From: Prosthecobacter debontii
GTDB lineage: Bacteria > Verrucomicrobiota > Verrucomicrobiia > Verrucomicrobiales > Akkermansiaceae
NCBI GenBank assembly: GCA_945873125.1
Contig: CAMCBV010000003.1
Span: forward strand, 40,867 to 104,866
Length of the DNA: 64,000 nt
Reading direction: 5' to 3'
Every line of letters begins with the position of its first letter. The stretch's first letter is position 1. The notes beneath the pieces are model-generated. The model did no database searches and was not told the origin of the DNA. It saw only the letters and a program-made list of their open reading frames with translations. Both the position numbers and the translations under genes were made by a program. Below, piece after piece: positions 1-10,007 of the stretch.

Positions 1-385
1 TCCCCAGATGCGGGTCGCACTTCTTTTTCCGCCGATCACCTTGACGATGCGAAAACTCGCGCTGGTGGTGATCGCCATTGCGGTCGGAGTGATTATTTTT
101 GGTATCGGTGACAATGAAGGCGGCGAGGCCGGACATCTCGGGGGAGCGATCGTGGGCTATCTTCTGATCAGAATGGTACCGGCTTTTGGAGTTGATGCAT
201 GCCGAGCGGCGGGGCGGTCGAAACGCCGTTTTGAGCCAAAAATCCGCCCTCGAACCGAGATGGATTTGCATGCGGCCTCCGAAGTGGATTTGATTTTGGA
301 TAAAATTTCACGTGAGGGATTTCAGAGCCTGACAGATGAGGAACGGGATTTGCTTCAGCGTGCAGCAAACAAAGAACAGGATTGA
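1..385 (+). CDS. Rhomboid-family intramembrane protease, C-terminal part (5' end outside window)
   Basis: ORF open from the window edge; 'GEAGHLGGAIVGYLLIR' resembles the last rhomboid TM segment with the catalytic-His region (xHLGGxxxGxL); soluble tail follows. Confidence 0.6.
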   Translation, partial: PQMRVALLFPPITLTMRKLALVVIAIAVGVIIFGIGDNEGGEAGHLGGAIVGYLLIRMVPAFGVDACRAAGRSKRRFEPKIRPRTEMDLHAASEVDLILDKISREGFQSLTDEERDLLQRAANKEQD

Positions 386-388
386 AAT

Positions 389-1198
389 ATGACAGATGAC
401 GAGATGATACATTGCGATGAGCCGGGCAAACAAATCGAGCGTTTGCGCGCAATCATGCACCGCTTGCGTGCGCCCGGCGGTTGTCCCTGGGATGCCGAGC
501 AGACGCACGAATCCATCATTTCGAACATGATCGAAGAGGCTTACGAATGTGTCGATGCGATACGCTCTGGCGACGACGCGCACATGCGTGAGGAACTCGG
601 CGATTTGTTGCTGCAAGTGGTTTTCCACAGTGAGATCGCCGAGGAGCGGGGAGGTTTCGATTTCTATCAGGTGGCTGCGGAAATTTCCGATAAATTGGTG
701 CGGCGGCATCCGCATGTTTTCGGTGAGACCTCCGCGGAAGATTCCGATCAGGTGCTCAAGCAATGGGACGCGATCAAGCGCACGGAAAAGGGTGAAAAAG
801 AAGTGCCCTATTTGCACGGCACAGGCAAAGGTTTGCCGGCTTTGATCCGGGCCAACAAGCTCCTCAAAAAAGCGTCAAAAGCCGGCTTTGATTGGCCGGA
901 AGAAGCGGGCGTGGTTTCAAAAATTCGCGAAGAACTCGGTGAGCTGGAATCCGCGATTGCTGGTAAAAACGCCAGCGAAGTGGAAGAAGAGCTTGGTGAT
1001 TTGTTTTTCTCGGTGGTGAATTTGGCACGCTACCGAAAGATCGACCCCGAGGTGCTGATGGCGGCCGCGAACAAGAAATTTGAACATCGCTTCGGCGCGA
1101 TGGAGCTGGAATTGAAGGCTGGAGGAAAGAGCCTGGAACAATCAACACTCGGAGAAATGGAAAACGCATGGCTGACGGTGAAGGAGCGGGGAATGTGA
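389..1198 (+). CDS. mazG: MazG family nucleoside triphosphate pyrophosphohydrolase
   Basis: 'LRAPGGCPWDAEQTHESIISNMIEEAYECVDAI...EELGDLLLQVVFH' and second repeat 'REELGELESAI...EELGDLFFSVVNLARY' are typical of two-domain MazG. Confidence 0.92.
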   Translation: MTDDEMIHCDEPGKQIERLRAIMHRLRAPGGCPWDAEQTHESIISNMIEEAYECVDAIRSGDDAHMREELGDLLLQVVFHSEIAEERGGFDFYQVAAEISDKLVRRHPHVFGETSAEDSDQVLKQWDAIKRTEKGEKEVPYLHGTGKGLPALIRANKLLKKASKAGFDWPEEAGVVSKIREELGELESAIAGKNASEVEEELGDLFFSVVNLARYRKIDPEVLMAAANKKFEHRFGAMELELKAGGKSLEQSTLGEMENAWLTVKERGM

Positions 1199-1323
1199 GG
1201 CGTATTTGGCTTCTTGCTTGAGATTTAAAGTTTAAAATTTAGAATTTCGAAACCCTGCGGCTTCTTTTCGGTTGCCCCAAGCTGAGGGTTTGGTAGCTTC
1301 TCAGCGTTTTGCTGGGAAAGGAT

Positions 1324-1932
1324 ATGAGCGAGCCTCTTGAATTACCTGTGCTGGTGCTGAACCGCTATTGGCAGCCGGTTCATGCATGCTCGGCGCGACG
1401 TGCTGTCCACTTGCTGTGCTTGGGACATGCGCATGTGGTGCAAGTCGATGGGGATGATAAATTCACGACTCACGATTTGGTTTCGTGGATCAGCCACTCA
1501 CGGCAGAAGGCAGATGACGAAATGATTCACAGCGTGAAAGTCGCATTGCGGGTTCCGAAAATCATCGTGCTGGGAATTTATGACCGCCTGCCACGCCTCG
1601 AGGTCAAATTCACACGGCGCAATGTTTTCCTCCGAGACAAGTTCACCTGTCAGTATTGCGAGAAGGTTCTGCCTGAAAATAAATTGAACCTGGATCACGT
1701 GATTCCACGAGACAAGGGAGGAAAGACCACTTGGGAAAACATCGTGGCCTCATGCGTGAAGTGCAACACCCGCAAGGCGAACAAATTGCCCCATGAAGCT
1801 GGCATGCATCCGGCTGGCAAGCCGTTCGCCCCGCGTTGGCGTCCGCTCTATGGCTTGCAGGAAAACGGTTTGGGCGATGAAAGCTGGGATCACTTCCTGC
1901 ATTTTGAAAACAAGGATCTCAAGTCGGCTTGA
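1324..1932 (+). CDS. HNH endonuclease family protein
   Basis: 'VLVLNRYWQPVHACSARRAVHLL' and 'RDKFTCQYCEKVLPENKLNLDHVIPRDKGGKTTWENIVASCVKCNTRKAN' (CxxC...HV...N...CxxC HNH). Start chosen at internal ATG 1324. Confidence 0.9.
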   Translation: MSEPLELPVLVLNRYWQPVHACSARRAVHLLCLGHAHVVQVDGDDKFTTHDLVSWISHSRQKADDEMIHSVKVALRVPKIIVLGIYDRLPRLEVKFTRRNVFLRDKFTCQYCEKVLPENKLNLDHVIPRDKGGKTTWENIVASCVKCNTRKANKLPHEAGMHPAGKPFAPRWRPLYGLQENGLGDESWDHFLHFENKDLKSA

Positions 1933-1952
1933 TGTGCGAGGTTGGGTTTTTG

Positions 1953-2067
1953 ACCACGAATTACACGAATTTCTCGAATTGTATGGAGATAAGATCCGCA
2001 ATCCGCATCCATATCACGCTTAAATTTTTCAATTCTTATTTGTGAAATTCGAGAAATTCGTGATTCG
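1953..2067. repeat. Intergenic imperfect inverted repeat (arms ~ CACGAATTTCTCGAATT / AATTCGAGAAATTCGTG)
   Basis: Left arm 'accacgaattacacgaatttctcgaatt' (1953-1980); right arm 'aattcgagaaattcgtgattcg' (about 2046-2067) is its near reverse complement. Confidence 0.7.
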
Positions 2068-2076
2068 AAGTTTTAC

Positions 2077-3084
2077 TCAATTCCTGCAATTTTTCAGCAA
2101 CGATTCCAGGAAATTTGTGATCTGGAGCAAAGCGCTTTTGTAATCGGACTCTGGCAGGAAAGCGATGTCTTTGCGACAGTCTTCCAAAAGATCCACGGCA
2201 GTCTTTACGGCGCGGGCCAGCGCGTCATCGTATTCGGCGAAACCTGTTAGAGTTGGGAGGTCGAATTCCTCGTCGGCGAGAATGCGACGGTTGATTTCCT
2301 GGCGCTGTTGTTCGGATGATGCTTCCAACAGGTTCAAAATCGGCAGGGTAAGTTTCCCTTTCGCGAGATCGGTATGCAGCGTTTTCCCGACGATTTCCTC
2401 GGAGCCGACGAGATCCAGACAGTCATCATAAATCTGATACGCGGTTCCCAGTTTCATCCCGTAGGATGCCAGCGCAGCTTCCTGTTCCGCGCTCAAGCCG
2501 GAAACCGCCGCCGCCAGCCCCGTTGCGGCAGCGAATAACGCGCCGGTTTTCATTTCAATGACTTGGAAATAATCTTTTTTTGATAAGGTCAGATCAAAGC
2601 GGCGTTGGGTTTGGATGATTTCTCCCTGACACACTTCACGTGCGGCTTGACCGACTTTTTTGCAGATTTCGATGGAGTTGAAATCCGTTGCCAAAGTTAG
2701 CGCATGGGAAAACAGCGCATCGCCAAGCAACACGGCAAGGGCGTTGCCCCATTTTGCATTTGCTGTCGGCATCGAGCGACGTGCCGTGGCACCATCGATG
2801 ATGTCGTCGTGGACGAGGGTCGCCATATGGATGAGCTCAAGAATCACCCCAATTTTGAGATGGTCTCCCGTCACCTTTCCGTTGGCGCCCCCGACCAAAA
2901 TCGCAAGTGCTGGGCGGATCCGTTTGCCGGCGGTGTTGCAAATATAGGTGATGTAGGGCTCGACGGCGGAGTCGAAATCTCGAACCTGGGCACGGATCGC
3001 GATCTCGACTTTTTCCAAGTCGGGACGGACCAACTCGAAGGGAAACTGATCGTTGTTAGGCGAAGTGGCGGTGAAGGTGGCCAT
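2077..3084 (-). CDS. Polyprenyl diphosphate synthase (IspA/IspB-type trans-isoprenyl synthase)
   Basis: 'LIHMATLVHDDIIDGATARRSMPT' (first Asp-rich motif) and 'AYQIYDDCLDLVG' (second Asp-rich motif). Start chosen at internal ATG 3084. Confidence 0.92.
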   Translation of the reverse strand: MATFTATSPNNDQFPFELVRPDLEKVEIAIRAQVRDFDSAVEPYITYICNTAGKRIRPALAILVGGANGKVTGDHLKIGVILELIHMATLVHDDIIDGATARRSMPTANAKWGNALAVLLGDALFSHALTLATDFNSIEICKKVGQAAREVCQGEIIQTQRRFDLTLSKKDYFQVIEMKTGALFAAATGLAAAVSGLSAEQEAALASYGMKLGTAYQIYDDCLDLVGSEEIVGKTLHTDLAKGKLTLPILNLLEASSEQQRQEINRRILADEEFDLPTLTGFAEYDDALARAVKTAVDLLEDCRKDIAFLPESDYKSALLQITNFLESLLKNCRN

Positions 3085-3192
3085 GGTGTGCCGGAAGGTA
3101 GCCACGCTTCCGGCTGGGGGGCAACCAGCTTTCACGCATGTGAAAAAAAAGAATCTTGAAAGTTTCGGGGATGAATGGCGGTTTTATGCCAT

Positions 3193-3993
3193 ATGAAATT
3201 GAACACAGGGTCTTTATTCACGGGATGCTCCCTAGGATGCTTGCTAGTTTGCGGATCACTACGGGCAGAGGAAAAAGTTGTGGGCTTTAAGGACACACCC
3301 ATCATTCCGGGAACGAATTTCCATGTGCATGATGGCGATCGCCCCCAACCACCTGTCGTCGAAACCGCTGGAGCCGTGGTGATCAAGCCGCCTGCTGATG
3401 CGACCGTTTTGTTCGATGGAAGCAATATCGATGCATGGAAGTTCAAAGATGGTCCCGCCCTCTGGGAAGTCCGTGATGGGGCGATGATTGCCAAAGGTAG
3501 AGATATTCTTACAAAAGAGGAGTTCGGCGCGATTCAGATCCATCTCGAATGGCGTCTACCGGAAGGTCGCAAAGTCAATGGCCAAGGAGGAGGCAACAGC
3601 GGGGTCTTCATCATGGGTCTTTATGAAGTTCAAGTTTTGCAAAGCCATAACAACAAGACCTATCCGGACGGCCAAGCCGGCTCGCTTTATGGCCAGCAGC
3701 CACCGCTGATGAATGCAACCTCTCCCCAGGGCGAGTGGAACAGCTATGACATGACATTTGAGCCACCTGTTTATGAGAATGGGAAATTGAAAACTCCGGC
3801 CAAGGTCACCGTCATTCACAATGGGGTCATTGTGCAGCATGCCGAGCCTTTCCACGGGCTCTCGACTTACCGGAAACTTGCCGAATATCCCGCCACCCAT
3901 CCTGAGAAAGGACCGATCAAGCTCCAATTTCATGGTGACCCTGTAGAATATCGCAATATTTGGGTGCGGCCACTTGGCGAGCGCAGCAAATAG
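3193..3993 (+). CDS. Secreted DUF1080 (3-keto-disaccharide hydrolase-like) protein
   Basis: Signal peptide-like N-terminus; 'VLFDGSNIDAWKFKDGPALWEVRDGAMIAKG...GNSGVFIMGLYEVQVLQS...IKLQFHGDPVEYRNIWVRPL' typical of DUF1080. Confidence 0.88.
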   Translation: MKLNTGSLFTGCSLGCLLVCGSLRAEEKVVGFKDTPIIPGTNFHVHDGDRPQPPVVETAGAVVIKPPADATVLFDGSNIDAWKFKDGPALWEVRDGAMIAKGRDILTKEEFGAIQIHLEWRLPEGRKVNGQGGGNSGVFIMGLYEVQVLQSHNNKTYPDGQAGSLYGQQPPLMNATSPQGEWNSYDMTFEPPVYENGKLKTPAKVTVIHNGVIVQHAEPFHGLSTYRKLAEYPATHPEKGPIKLQFHGDPVEYRNIWVRPLGERSK

Positions 3994-4072
3994 GCTCAAA
4001 ACCGAAAAAACGGTCTCCCTCCCCAGTTCGTTAGATTGACGGCGGAGTTTGTGGCGCTATGTTGCTGACTTC

Positions 4073-4945
4073 ATGGATAGGAAATTCTCCAATTTTTTTC
4101 AAATCTCCGCCTGCTTGGTTGGTTTATGCACCCTTGCAAACGCACAATTGGCAACCTCCATCAGCGTCAGCAAGCGTGAATACATCGCCGGCGAGGCGGT
4201 GATTGCGGAGGTGATTATCACCAATCACACAGGCCAAGAGCTAACTCTGGCGGGTAGTCGCCAGCAGCCATGGCTGACGTTCGTTGTGACAAATGCCCAA
4301 GGAAATCCTGTGACAATCCTGAAGGCTAATACCTTTGGGGCAATGAAAATCAAAGCCGGTGAGTCTCTGGCCAAGCAAGTGAACCTTGCGGAGTATTTTC
4401 TTCTTAACAGCCAAGGAAATTTTGCCGTGTCAGCTGTCATCCGGGATGCGCAGAAACGATTTAGCGGTGCGTCGACCAATCGGGTGCTTTTCAACCTCAA
4501 TCCCGGGCGCCTCTATTGGACTCAAAAAGTAGGCGTATCGAGTGACGGAAAAGGTGCCAAAACCCGTGAAATGAGGCTTCTCACCTTCTCCAACGGGGAA
4601 AATAATCAAATTTATGCACAGATTGCCGACGGAACATCAGGCGTGCCCCTGCGGACATTTTTGTTGGGAGACACTCTCATGCTGCGCAAGCCCATGGTGA
4701 CTCTCGACGGTGAGAGGCGTATGCATGTCATGTTTTTGAGCACCCCGTCCATGTGGGTGCATTGTCAGGTGGACACGGATGGCCAGCTGGTCAAAAGGGA
4801 CCTCCACAAATCGCCTGCCCAAGGGGATCCGGTAATGATGGCCTATGGTGATGGTTCTGTCAGAGTCGCAAACAGTATTCCTTACGATGCGGTTGCGGCG
4901 GCAAAAGCGCGTGACTTGATTCACAAAATCTCTGATCGCCCGTGA
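4073..4945 (+). CDS. Secreted hypothetical protein
   Basis: Signal peptide-like N-terminus (FFQISACLVGLCTLANAQ); start chosen at internal ATG 4073. Confidence 0.65.
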   Translation: MDRKFSNFFQISACLVGLCTLANAQLATSISVSKREYIAGEAVIAEVIITNHTGQELTLAGSRQQPWLTFVVTNAQGNPVTILKANTFGAMKIKAGESLAKQVNLAEYFLLNSQGNFAVSAVIRDAQKRFSGASTNRVLFNLNPGRLYWTQKVGVSSDGKGAKTREMRLLTFSNGENNQIYAQIADGTSGVPLRTFLLGDTLMLRKPMVTLDGERRMHVMFLSTPSMWVHCQVDTDGQLVKRDLHKSPAQGDPVMMAYGDGSVRVANSIPYDAVAAAKARDLIHKISDRP

Positions 4946-5046
4946 TACGATGATTTTGGTGGCATGAACCGATTCGATTTTATGAAAAAATCTTTACAAT
5001 GCCTCAAAATTAATCAACAAATCTTAATAATTCTTGGCTCAGCATC

Positions 5047-5643
5047 ATGAAGCGTACTTTCATTACAGCTTTACTCGGACTGGCGTTTTCTCTGGTTGCG
5101 AGCGGATACAATTTCCGCACGGTCATTATCGATGCGGGGCATGGTGGCCATGACAAAGGCGGGCAGTGGGGGCGGGTCTACGAAAAGCACCTCGCGCTTG
5201 ATACGGCAATTCGTCTGGAAGCTCATTTGAAAAAAATGGGATACAATACGATTCTGACCCGCCGTAGCGATTATTTCGTCTCCCTTCCCGGCAGGATGCA
5301 GATGGCGAACAAGTATCGCAACTCGATCTTTATCAGTATCCATTACAACTATACGTGGAAGCAGCAGGTAAGCGGCATCGAAACTTTTTACAACAGTCAG
5401 CAAAGCCACGATCTCGCCAAGGATGTGCACAAAGGCATGATGAGTCGGGTTAAAGTCGTGGATCGCCAAGTCAAGTATGCCCGCTATTATGTGATCCGGA
5501 ATACCAAAATGCCCGCGATTCTGGTTGAGGGCGGATTTGTTAGTAACTCCAATGAACGCAGCAGAATGAAAACCGCATGGTTTCGGGATGCAGTCGCCCG
5601 CGGGATTGCAGATGGGGTGCAAAATTTCCGCAGAGGAAATTGA
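5047..5643 (+). CDS. N-acetylmuramoyl-L-alanine amidase (Amidase_3)
   Basis: 'VIIDAGHGGHDKGGQWG...EKHLALDTAIRLEAHLKKMGYNTILTRRSDYFVSLPGRMQMANKY...FISIHYN' and 'PAILVEGGFVSN'. Confidence 0.93.
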   Translation: MKRTFITALLGLAFSLVASGYNFRTVIIDAGHGGHDKGGQWGRVYEKHLALDTAIRLEAHLKKMGYNTILTRRSDYFVSLPGRMQMANKYRNSIFISIHYNYTWKQQVSGIETFYNSQQSHDLAKDVHKGMMSRVKVVDRQVKYARYYVIRNTKMPAILVEGGFVSNSNERSRMKTAWFRDAVARGIADGVQNFRRGN

Positions 5644-5677
5644 CTTGGTAGGTGGAACCAAAGCCACTGGGTGAGGC

Positions 5678-5980
5678 TCACTCCTCAGGAGGTCTCACAA
5701 TCACGGTGGCTTTGCCATCTTTTGAGCCGGTGGAAGGGGAGCGTAACTGATCATCTTGGGGCAGGGTCAACATGTCCTGCGGAAGACGCAAGCCATCTGC
5801 CGGTTTGTTTGGCTTTGCGAGACGGTTGGCGGGTTTGTCAACAGCTACAGACGCCTTCGGAGCTTCTCTTGGCGCCGGCGGTAAATCTGGAGTAGGCTCC
5901 TGATATATGGCGGCATCCTCTAGGTCTTTTGCACAAGAAGCAAAGACCAGCGAGACCAGTGATAGCAGTAGGTATTTCAC
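5678..5980 (-). CDS. Small putative lipoprotein
   Basis: N-terminal 'MKYLLLSLVSLVFASCAKD' with lipobox-like Cys, proline-rich remainder. Confidence 0.6.
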   Translation of the reverse strand: MKYLLLSLVSLVFASCAKDLEDAAIYQEPTPDLPPAPREAPKASVAVDKPANRLAKPNKPADGLRLPQDMLTLPQDDQLRSPSTGSKDGKATVIVRPPEE

Positions 5981-5983
5981 GAT

Positions 5984-7114
5984 CTAACGAGATTCTATGG
6001 GAGGAACCGGGCTGAGGGTTTTGGGTCCGGTATAGAGGGTGAGCGGGCGGTAGAGGCGGTTGTCGCGAAGTTGTTCGAGAACGTGTGCGGTCCAGCCAGA
6101 GGTGCGGGAGATCGCGAAGATGGGAGTGAACAAATCGGTCGGGATGCCGAGCGAGTAGTAAACCGTGGCGGAGTAGAAATCGACATTTGCTTCGAGACCT
6201 TTGCGCGCCCGCATGATTTCTGCGATCCGCTCTGACATCTTGATCCACTTGGGTTCGCCAAGCTCCTCAGTGAGTTGGATCGCGAGTTTGCGAAGGTGGG
6301 GGGCGCGTGGATCAAGCACTTTGTAAACCCGGTGTCCGATACCCATGATTTTTTCCTTACGCTCGAGTTTACCTTCAACGAAGGCATCGACCTTATCGAG
6401 GGCTCCGATTTCCTGTAGCATGTGAATCACGCCTTCGTTGGCGCCGCCATGGAGAGGCCCTTTGAGGGTTCCGATGGCCGCGGTGATGGCGGAATACATA
6501 TCGGAAAGAGTCGCAACAGTGACCCGAGCGGAAAAAGTGGAGGCATTCATGCCGTGATCTGCATGAAGGATCAGAGCCACATCGAGGATGCGCGCAGCGT
6601 TGTCACTCGGGACTTCGCCGTTGATCAGGTAGAGGAAATGTTGTGCCTCGGAGAGATCAGTGCGAATGGGAGGCAACTCGAGACCGTTGCGGAAGCGATG
6701 GTAAGCGGCAACGATGGTCGCGGATTTTGCGCAGAGTGAGAGCGCGATCGCGGCATTTGCTTCCATGTTAGGTTCACCGATTGTGGCTCGCTTGTCATAG
6801 AGGCCGAGCATGGAAACGGCGGTGCGCAGCACGTCCATGGGTGATGCGTCCTTGGGCGCGGTTTTTAAAAAGTCAATGACAGCTGCCGGCAGATCGCGGT
6901 CGGTGCGGAGCTTAGTTGAAAAATTTGCCAACTCTTCTCGGTTTGGCAGGCGGCTGTGATGCAGCAGGAAGATGATTTCCTCATACCCACAATTTGCGAC
7001 AAGATCATCGATGTGGTATCCGACATAACTCAGCTCTCCGATATCTCCGATAACGTTGCTGAGCGATGATTCATTGGCGATGACCCCTTCAAGGCCGCGT
7101 GCGTATTCTGACAT
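5984..7114 (-). CDS. Citrate/2-methylcitrate synthase
   Basis: 'LHADHGMNASTFSARVTVATLSDMYSAITAAIGTLKGPLHGGANE...MGIGHRVYKVLDPRAPHLRKLA...DFYSATVYYSLGIPTDLFTPIFAISRTSGWTAHVLEQ'. Start at internal ATG 7114. Confidence 0.93.
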   Translation of the reverse strand: MSEYARGLEGVIANESSLSNVIGDIGELSYVGYHIDDLVANCGYEEIIFLLHHSRLPNREELANFSTKLRTDRDLPAAVIDFLKTAPKDASPMDVLRTAVSMLGLYDKRATIGEPNMEANAAIALSLCAKSATIVAAYHRFRNGLELPPIRTDLSEAQHFLYLINGEVPSDNAARILDVALILHADHGMNASTFSARVTVATLSDMYSAITAAIGTLKGPLHGGANEGVIHMLQEIGALDKVDAFVEGKLERKEKIMGIGHRVYKVLDPRAPHLRKLAIQLTEELGEPKWIKMSERIAEIMRARKGLEANVDFYSATVYYSLGIPTDLFTPIFAISRTSGWTAHVLEQLRDNRLYRPLTLYTGPKTLSPVPPIESR

Positions 7115-7225
7115 AATGAGAGTGGTTTGATTCGACTGCAGGGAAGGAAGCGTTTTGTGGATGGGCGTGCAAGGGAGAATCAACGAAGAAGGATCACAAA
7201 ATACCGGAGAGGGGCTGAGGGAAAC

Positions 7226-8812
7226 TCAGCGTTCTTCAATTTGTTGGATCGCGCGCTTGGCGAGCAAGCTGACCTCGGGATCTGCATCGCCGAGGGCTTT
7301 GCGAAGAAGAGGAAGACTTGACCCGGTTCCAACCTCACCAAGCATTTTGATCGCCGCCCTGCGCAGGGGCGGTTGTGCGGAGTTGATTCGTTCAAGCACG
7401 TGGGCTTCGATAGGGGGGCCGAATTTTACCAGTTCCTTGTCCCAGATCACCGTGTTCTTCTCCCAAATGGAAACCATGGTTGGAATGGCTTGGGGGTCCT
7501 TGTGATCCGCAACCAACCTCACCAGATGCTCGGGCGGTGAAATTTCCTCTAAAGCATAGGATTCCAAGGTTTTGAGGCCGGCTTCCGCAGCAGGACCCGG
7601 GTCATCGGTCCACTTGAGGAGAGCACGGGCAATGGAGCCATGAAAGGTGATGCCCGGTTTTTGGAGAAGTTTGATCAAGACGCCGCTGATGTCGCTTCGC
7701 AAGAGTGTGGCATCCGAATCGGCAAGTCGTTCGACGGCTTCTTTGATTCGTTCGGGATCGATGCTTTCAAGTTCGCGGCGGTTGAGTTCGTAAAATGCGG
7801 GATGCGATCGATCGTTGAGTTTTTCAGTGGATCCGGCGACGAAAAGCCCATTATCGACCTGAACGACCATCAAATCTATTTCGGGATGGGTTTCTGTGAC
7901 TTTTCCCAAGGTTCCGGCGACTTGTGCGACTTGATCGAAGTCCATGTCGGTTTCTGTCAGAACCAAGAGGTGGTTTTTATCATTCCGAGGGTAAGGATGG
8001 GAAGATTCTCCTGCCAGAGTTTCAAGTACGAGGTAATCCCTCGCCGTGAGCTTGTTGCGGTCCAGTATGCCAGCGAGGTAGATGCCGTATGCCTTTTTGT
8101 TGAGTTTGCTAGATTTAAGCCGAGCCTGTTCATTTTCCAGAGGCTGTGTCAGGAAGCGTGCGCGCAAGGCTCGGGTAGGGTCCGCGGCCGTATTGTTAGA
8201 TAGCCTAGGATCAGATTCGGCTGGTATGCCGTAATTTTTACCAGTTTTCAGGGGACCTTGCTTCACGAAGATGGGAATGGCAAATACGCCTGCGGCAAGC
8301 AGCAGGCCGAAGAAGCTCGCTTTCAATTTGGCTCGTGGATTGGCATACCGCAAAAATACCAAGCCAAGCAGGGAGGTGAAGCCGCTGACGATTAATTTTT
8401 TTTCAAACGCCATACCTCCGAAGGGGGAGTCCGGCTTGGAGGAGATGAAGAGCAGCAGGGCACCAAAGAGCATGATCGAGACGCCGAAAATCCCCGCGAT
8501 GACACGTTGGGGTGATGCCGGGCCAATGGGTTCGGAATGATTGGGCTCCGTGTAATTGATAGTCTGAATGTCTTTGGGCGTGCTACCCGAATCAATGGGA
8601 ATGCGGCGGAATTGATTGATCTCCGTTTCTTTTTTTTCTCCAGGGTAAACTTTTTTGGAATGCATCACCACCTCCTCAGTGATGCGGAATTGAGTATCAC
8701 ATCCGCCACATTCGACGATCCGGTTCATGAGCACTGGAGCTACTGAAAAACGTAACCGACAGCTCGGGCAACGAATGCCCAACGTTTCCGAATCTGTTTT
8801 GTCCTCATCCAT
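7226..8812 (-). CDS. Zinc-ribbon membrane protein with C-terminal HEAT-like repeats
   Basis: N-terminal 'IRCPSCRLRFSV...VECGGCDTQFRI' (CxxC...CxxC, MJ0042-like), TM segments mid-protein, C-terminal 'RRAAIKMLGEVGTGSSLPLLRKALGDADPEVSLLAKRAI' HEAT-like. Confidence 0.65.
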   Translation of the reverse strand: MDEDKTDSETLGIRCPSCRLRFSVAPVLMNRIVECGGCDTQFRITEEVVMHSKKVYPGEKKETEINQFRRIPIDSGSTPKDIQTINYTEPNHSEPIGPASPQRVIAGIFGVSIMLFGALLLFISSKPDSPFGGMAFEKKLIVSGFTSLLGLVFLRYANPRAKLKASFFGLLLAAGVFAIPIFVKQGPLKTGKNYGIPAESDPRLSNNTAADPTRALRARFLTQPLENEQARLKSSKLNKKAYGIYLAGILDRNKLTARDYLVLETLAGESSHPYPRNDKNHLLVLTETDMDFDQVAQVAGTLGKVTETHPEIDLMVVQVDNGLFVAGSTEKLNDRSHPAFYELNRRELESIDPERIKEAVERLADSDATLLRSDISGVLIKLLQKPGITFHGSIARALLKWTDDPGPAAEAGLKTLESYALEEISPPEHLVRLVADHKDPQAIPTMVSIWEKNTVIWDKELVKFGPPIEAHVLERINSAQPPLRRAAIKMLGEVGTGSSLPLLRKALGDADPEVSLLAKRAIQQIEER

Positions 8813-8945
8813 CTATCGGCAAAATTGGCTCATATGCCTGAGAATTGCAACCCTGCGGAATAAAAGTCATTTTAATTAAGTTAACTTGGATATTGAGGAA
8901 GTTTAAATTCTTTGTTAAATTTCATTCGCCTCAAATTGAAACTCC

Positions 8946-9164
8946 ATGACTGTTCCTCCGATCGATTCACTGCAAAAACTTTCTGAAAAATGCCGACTTC
9001 GTCACGAAGGTTTCATCGATGAGGCGCTGGTTCGTGAAATGGTCATGGGAAATACGATTGAAAGCCAGCGGACCTCTCGCGAGCATGTGGCAATTTCTTC
9101 AAGCGAGGACGATTATGCGGGCTGGGACCTGCCGGCAAATACCTCATTGGGTCGGGCGGCCTGA
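8946..9164 (+). CDS. Small hypothetical protein (72 aa)
   Basis: ORF in the gap between divergent genes; no recognised motif. An overlapping frame (9019-9222) is also open. Confidence 0.25.
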   Translation: MTVPPIDSLQKLSEKCRLRHEGFIDEALVREMVMGNTIESQRTSREHVAISSSEDDYAGWDLPANTSLGRAA

Positions 9165-9232
9165 GAGTCCGATTCGAATTGTGTGTCAAATTTGGCTCGT
9201 CACACGCGGCCGATTGATTTGAAACTCCCCAA

Positions 9233-10006
9233 GTGATTCATCCTACCGCTATCATTTCGCCAAAGGCAGAGCTTGGAAAAAATGTCCGGGTCGGCCCCTA
9301 CTGCGTCATCGGCGCCAATGTCACGCTTGGCGATGATTGCGTGCTCCACAGCCATGTGGTGTTGGAGGGGGTCTCGACTTTTGGCAAACAGAACGAGTTT
9401 TTTCCTTTCGCCATGGTGGGCGGGAAGACTCAAGATTTGAAATACATCGGCGAGCCGACCGCGCTTGAAGTAGGGGATCACAATGTCTTCCGTGAAAACT
9501 GCACGGTACATCGCGGCACCCATGAGGAACTGCCGACCCGCATCGGCTCTCACAATTTGTTTCTCTGCTACTCGCACATTGCGCATGATTGCCAGCTCGG
9601 CAATCACATCATTCTTTCTAACAATGGGAGCCTCGCCGGTCATTGCGTGGTCGGGGATCATGCGATTGTTTCCGGCCTCGCCGCTGCCCATCAGTTTTGC
9701 CGTATCGGGGAACATTCCATCATCGGCGGACTGTCAAAAATCGTGCAGGACGTGCCGCCATTTATGATCATCGATGGCAATCCCGCCGCGACTCGCGGAC
9801 TGAACTTGGTCGGCCTGCAACGCCGTGGATTTTCCGAGGATGATATCCGGGATCTGAAATCCGCTTACAAACGCCTTTTCCTGAAGAAGGATATCAGCCT
9901 TGCCAACGGAGTCAGCTCGTTGAAAGCCACCGCTGCCGCATCAAATCCACACGTCGAGCATCTCATACAATTTGTAGAGAACTCGCAGCGTGGGGTGACG
10001 CGTTGA
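9233..10006 (+). CDS. lpxA: UDP-N-acetylglucosamine acyltransferase (LpxA), GTG start
   Basis: Hexapeptide repeats from 'IHPTAIISPKAELGKNVRVGPYCVIG', 'FGKQNEFFPFAMVGGKTQDLKY', 'HRGTHE...GSHNLFLCYSHIAHDCQLGNHIILSNN'. Confidence 0.92.
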   Translation: MIHPTAIISPKAELGKNVRVGPYCVIGANVTLGDDCVLHSHVVLEGVSTFGKQNEFFPFAMVGGKTQDLKYIGEPTALEVGDHNVFRENCTVHRGTHEELPTRIGSHNLFLCYSHIAHDCQLGNHIILSNNGSLAGHCVVGDHAIVSGLAAAHQFCRIGEHSIIGGLSKIVQDVPPFMIIDGNPAATRGLNLVGLQRRGFSEDDIRDLKSAYKRLFLKKDISLANGVSSLKATAAASNPHVEHLIQFVENSQRGVTR

Positions 10007-10007
10007 T

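Noticed and set aside
549-845. Alternative-frame ORF within mazG (and 308-817 minus)
   Set aside because: The mazG frame carries clear two-domain MazG motifs; the others are overlapping shadow frames.
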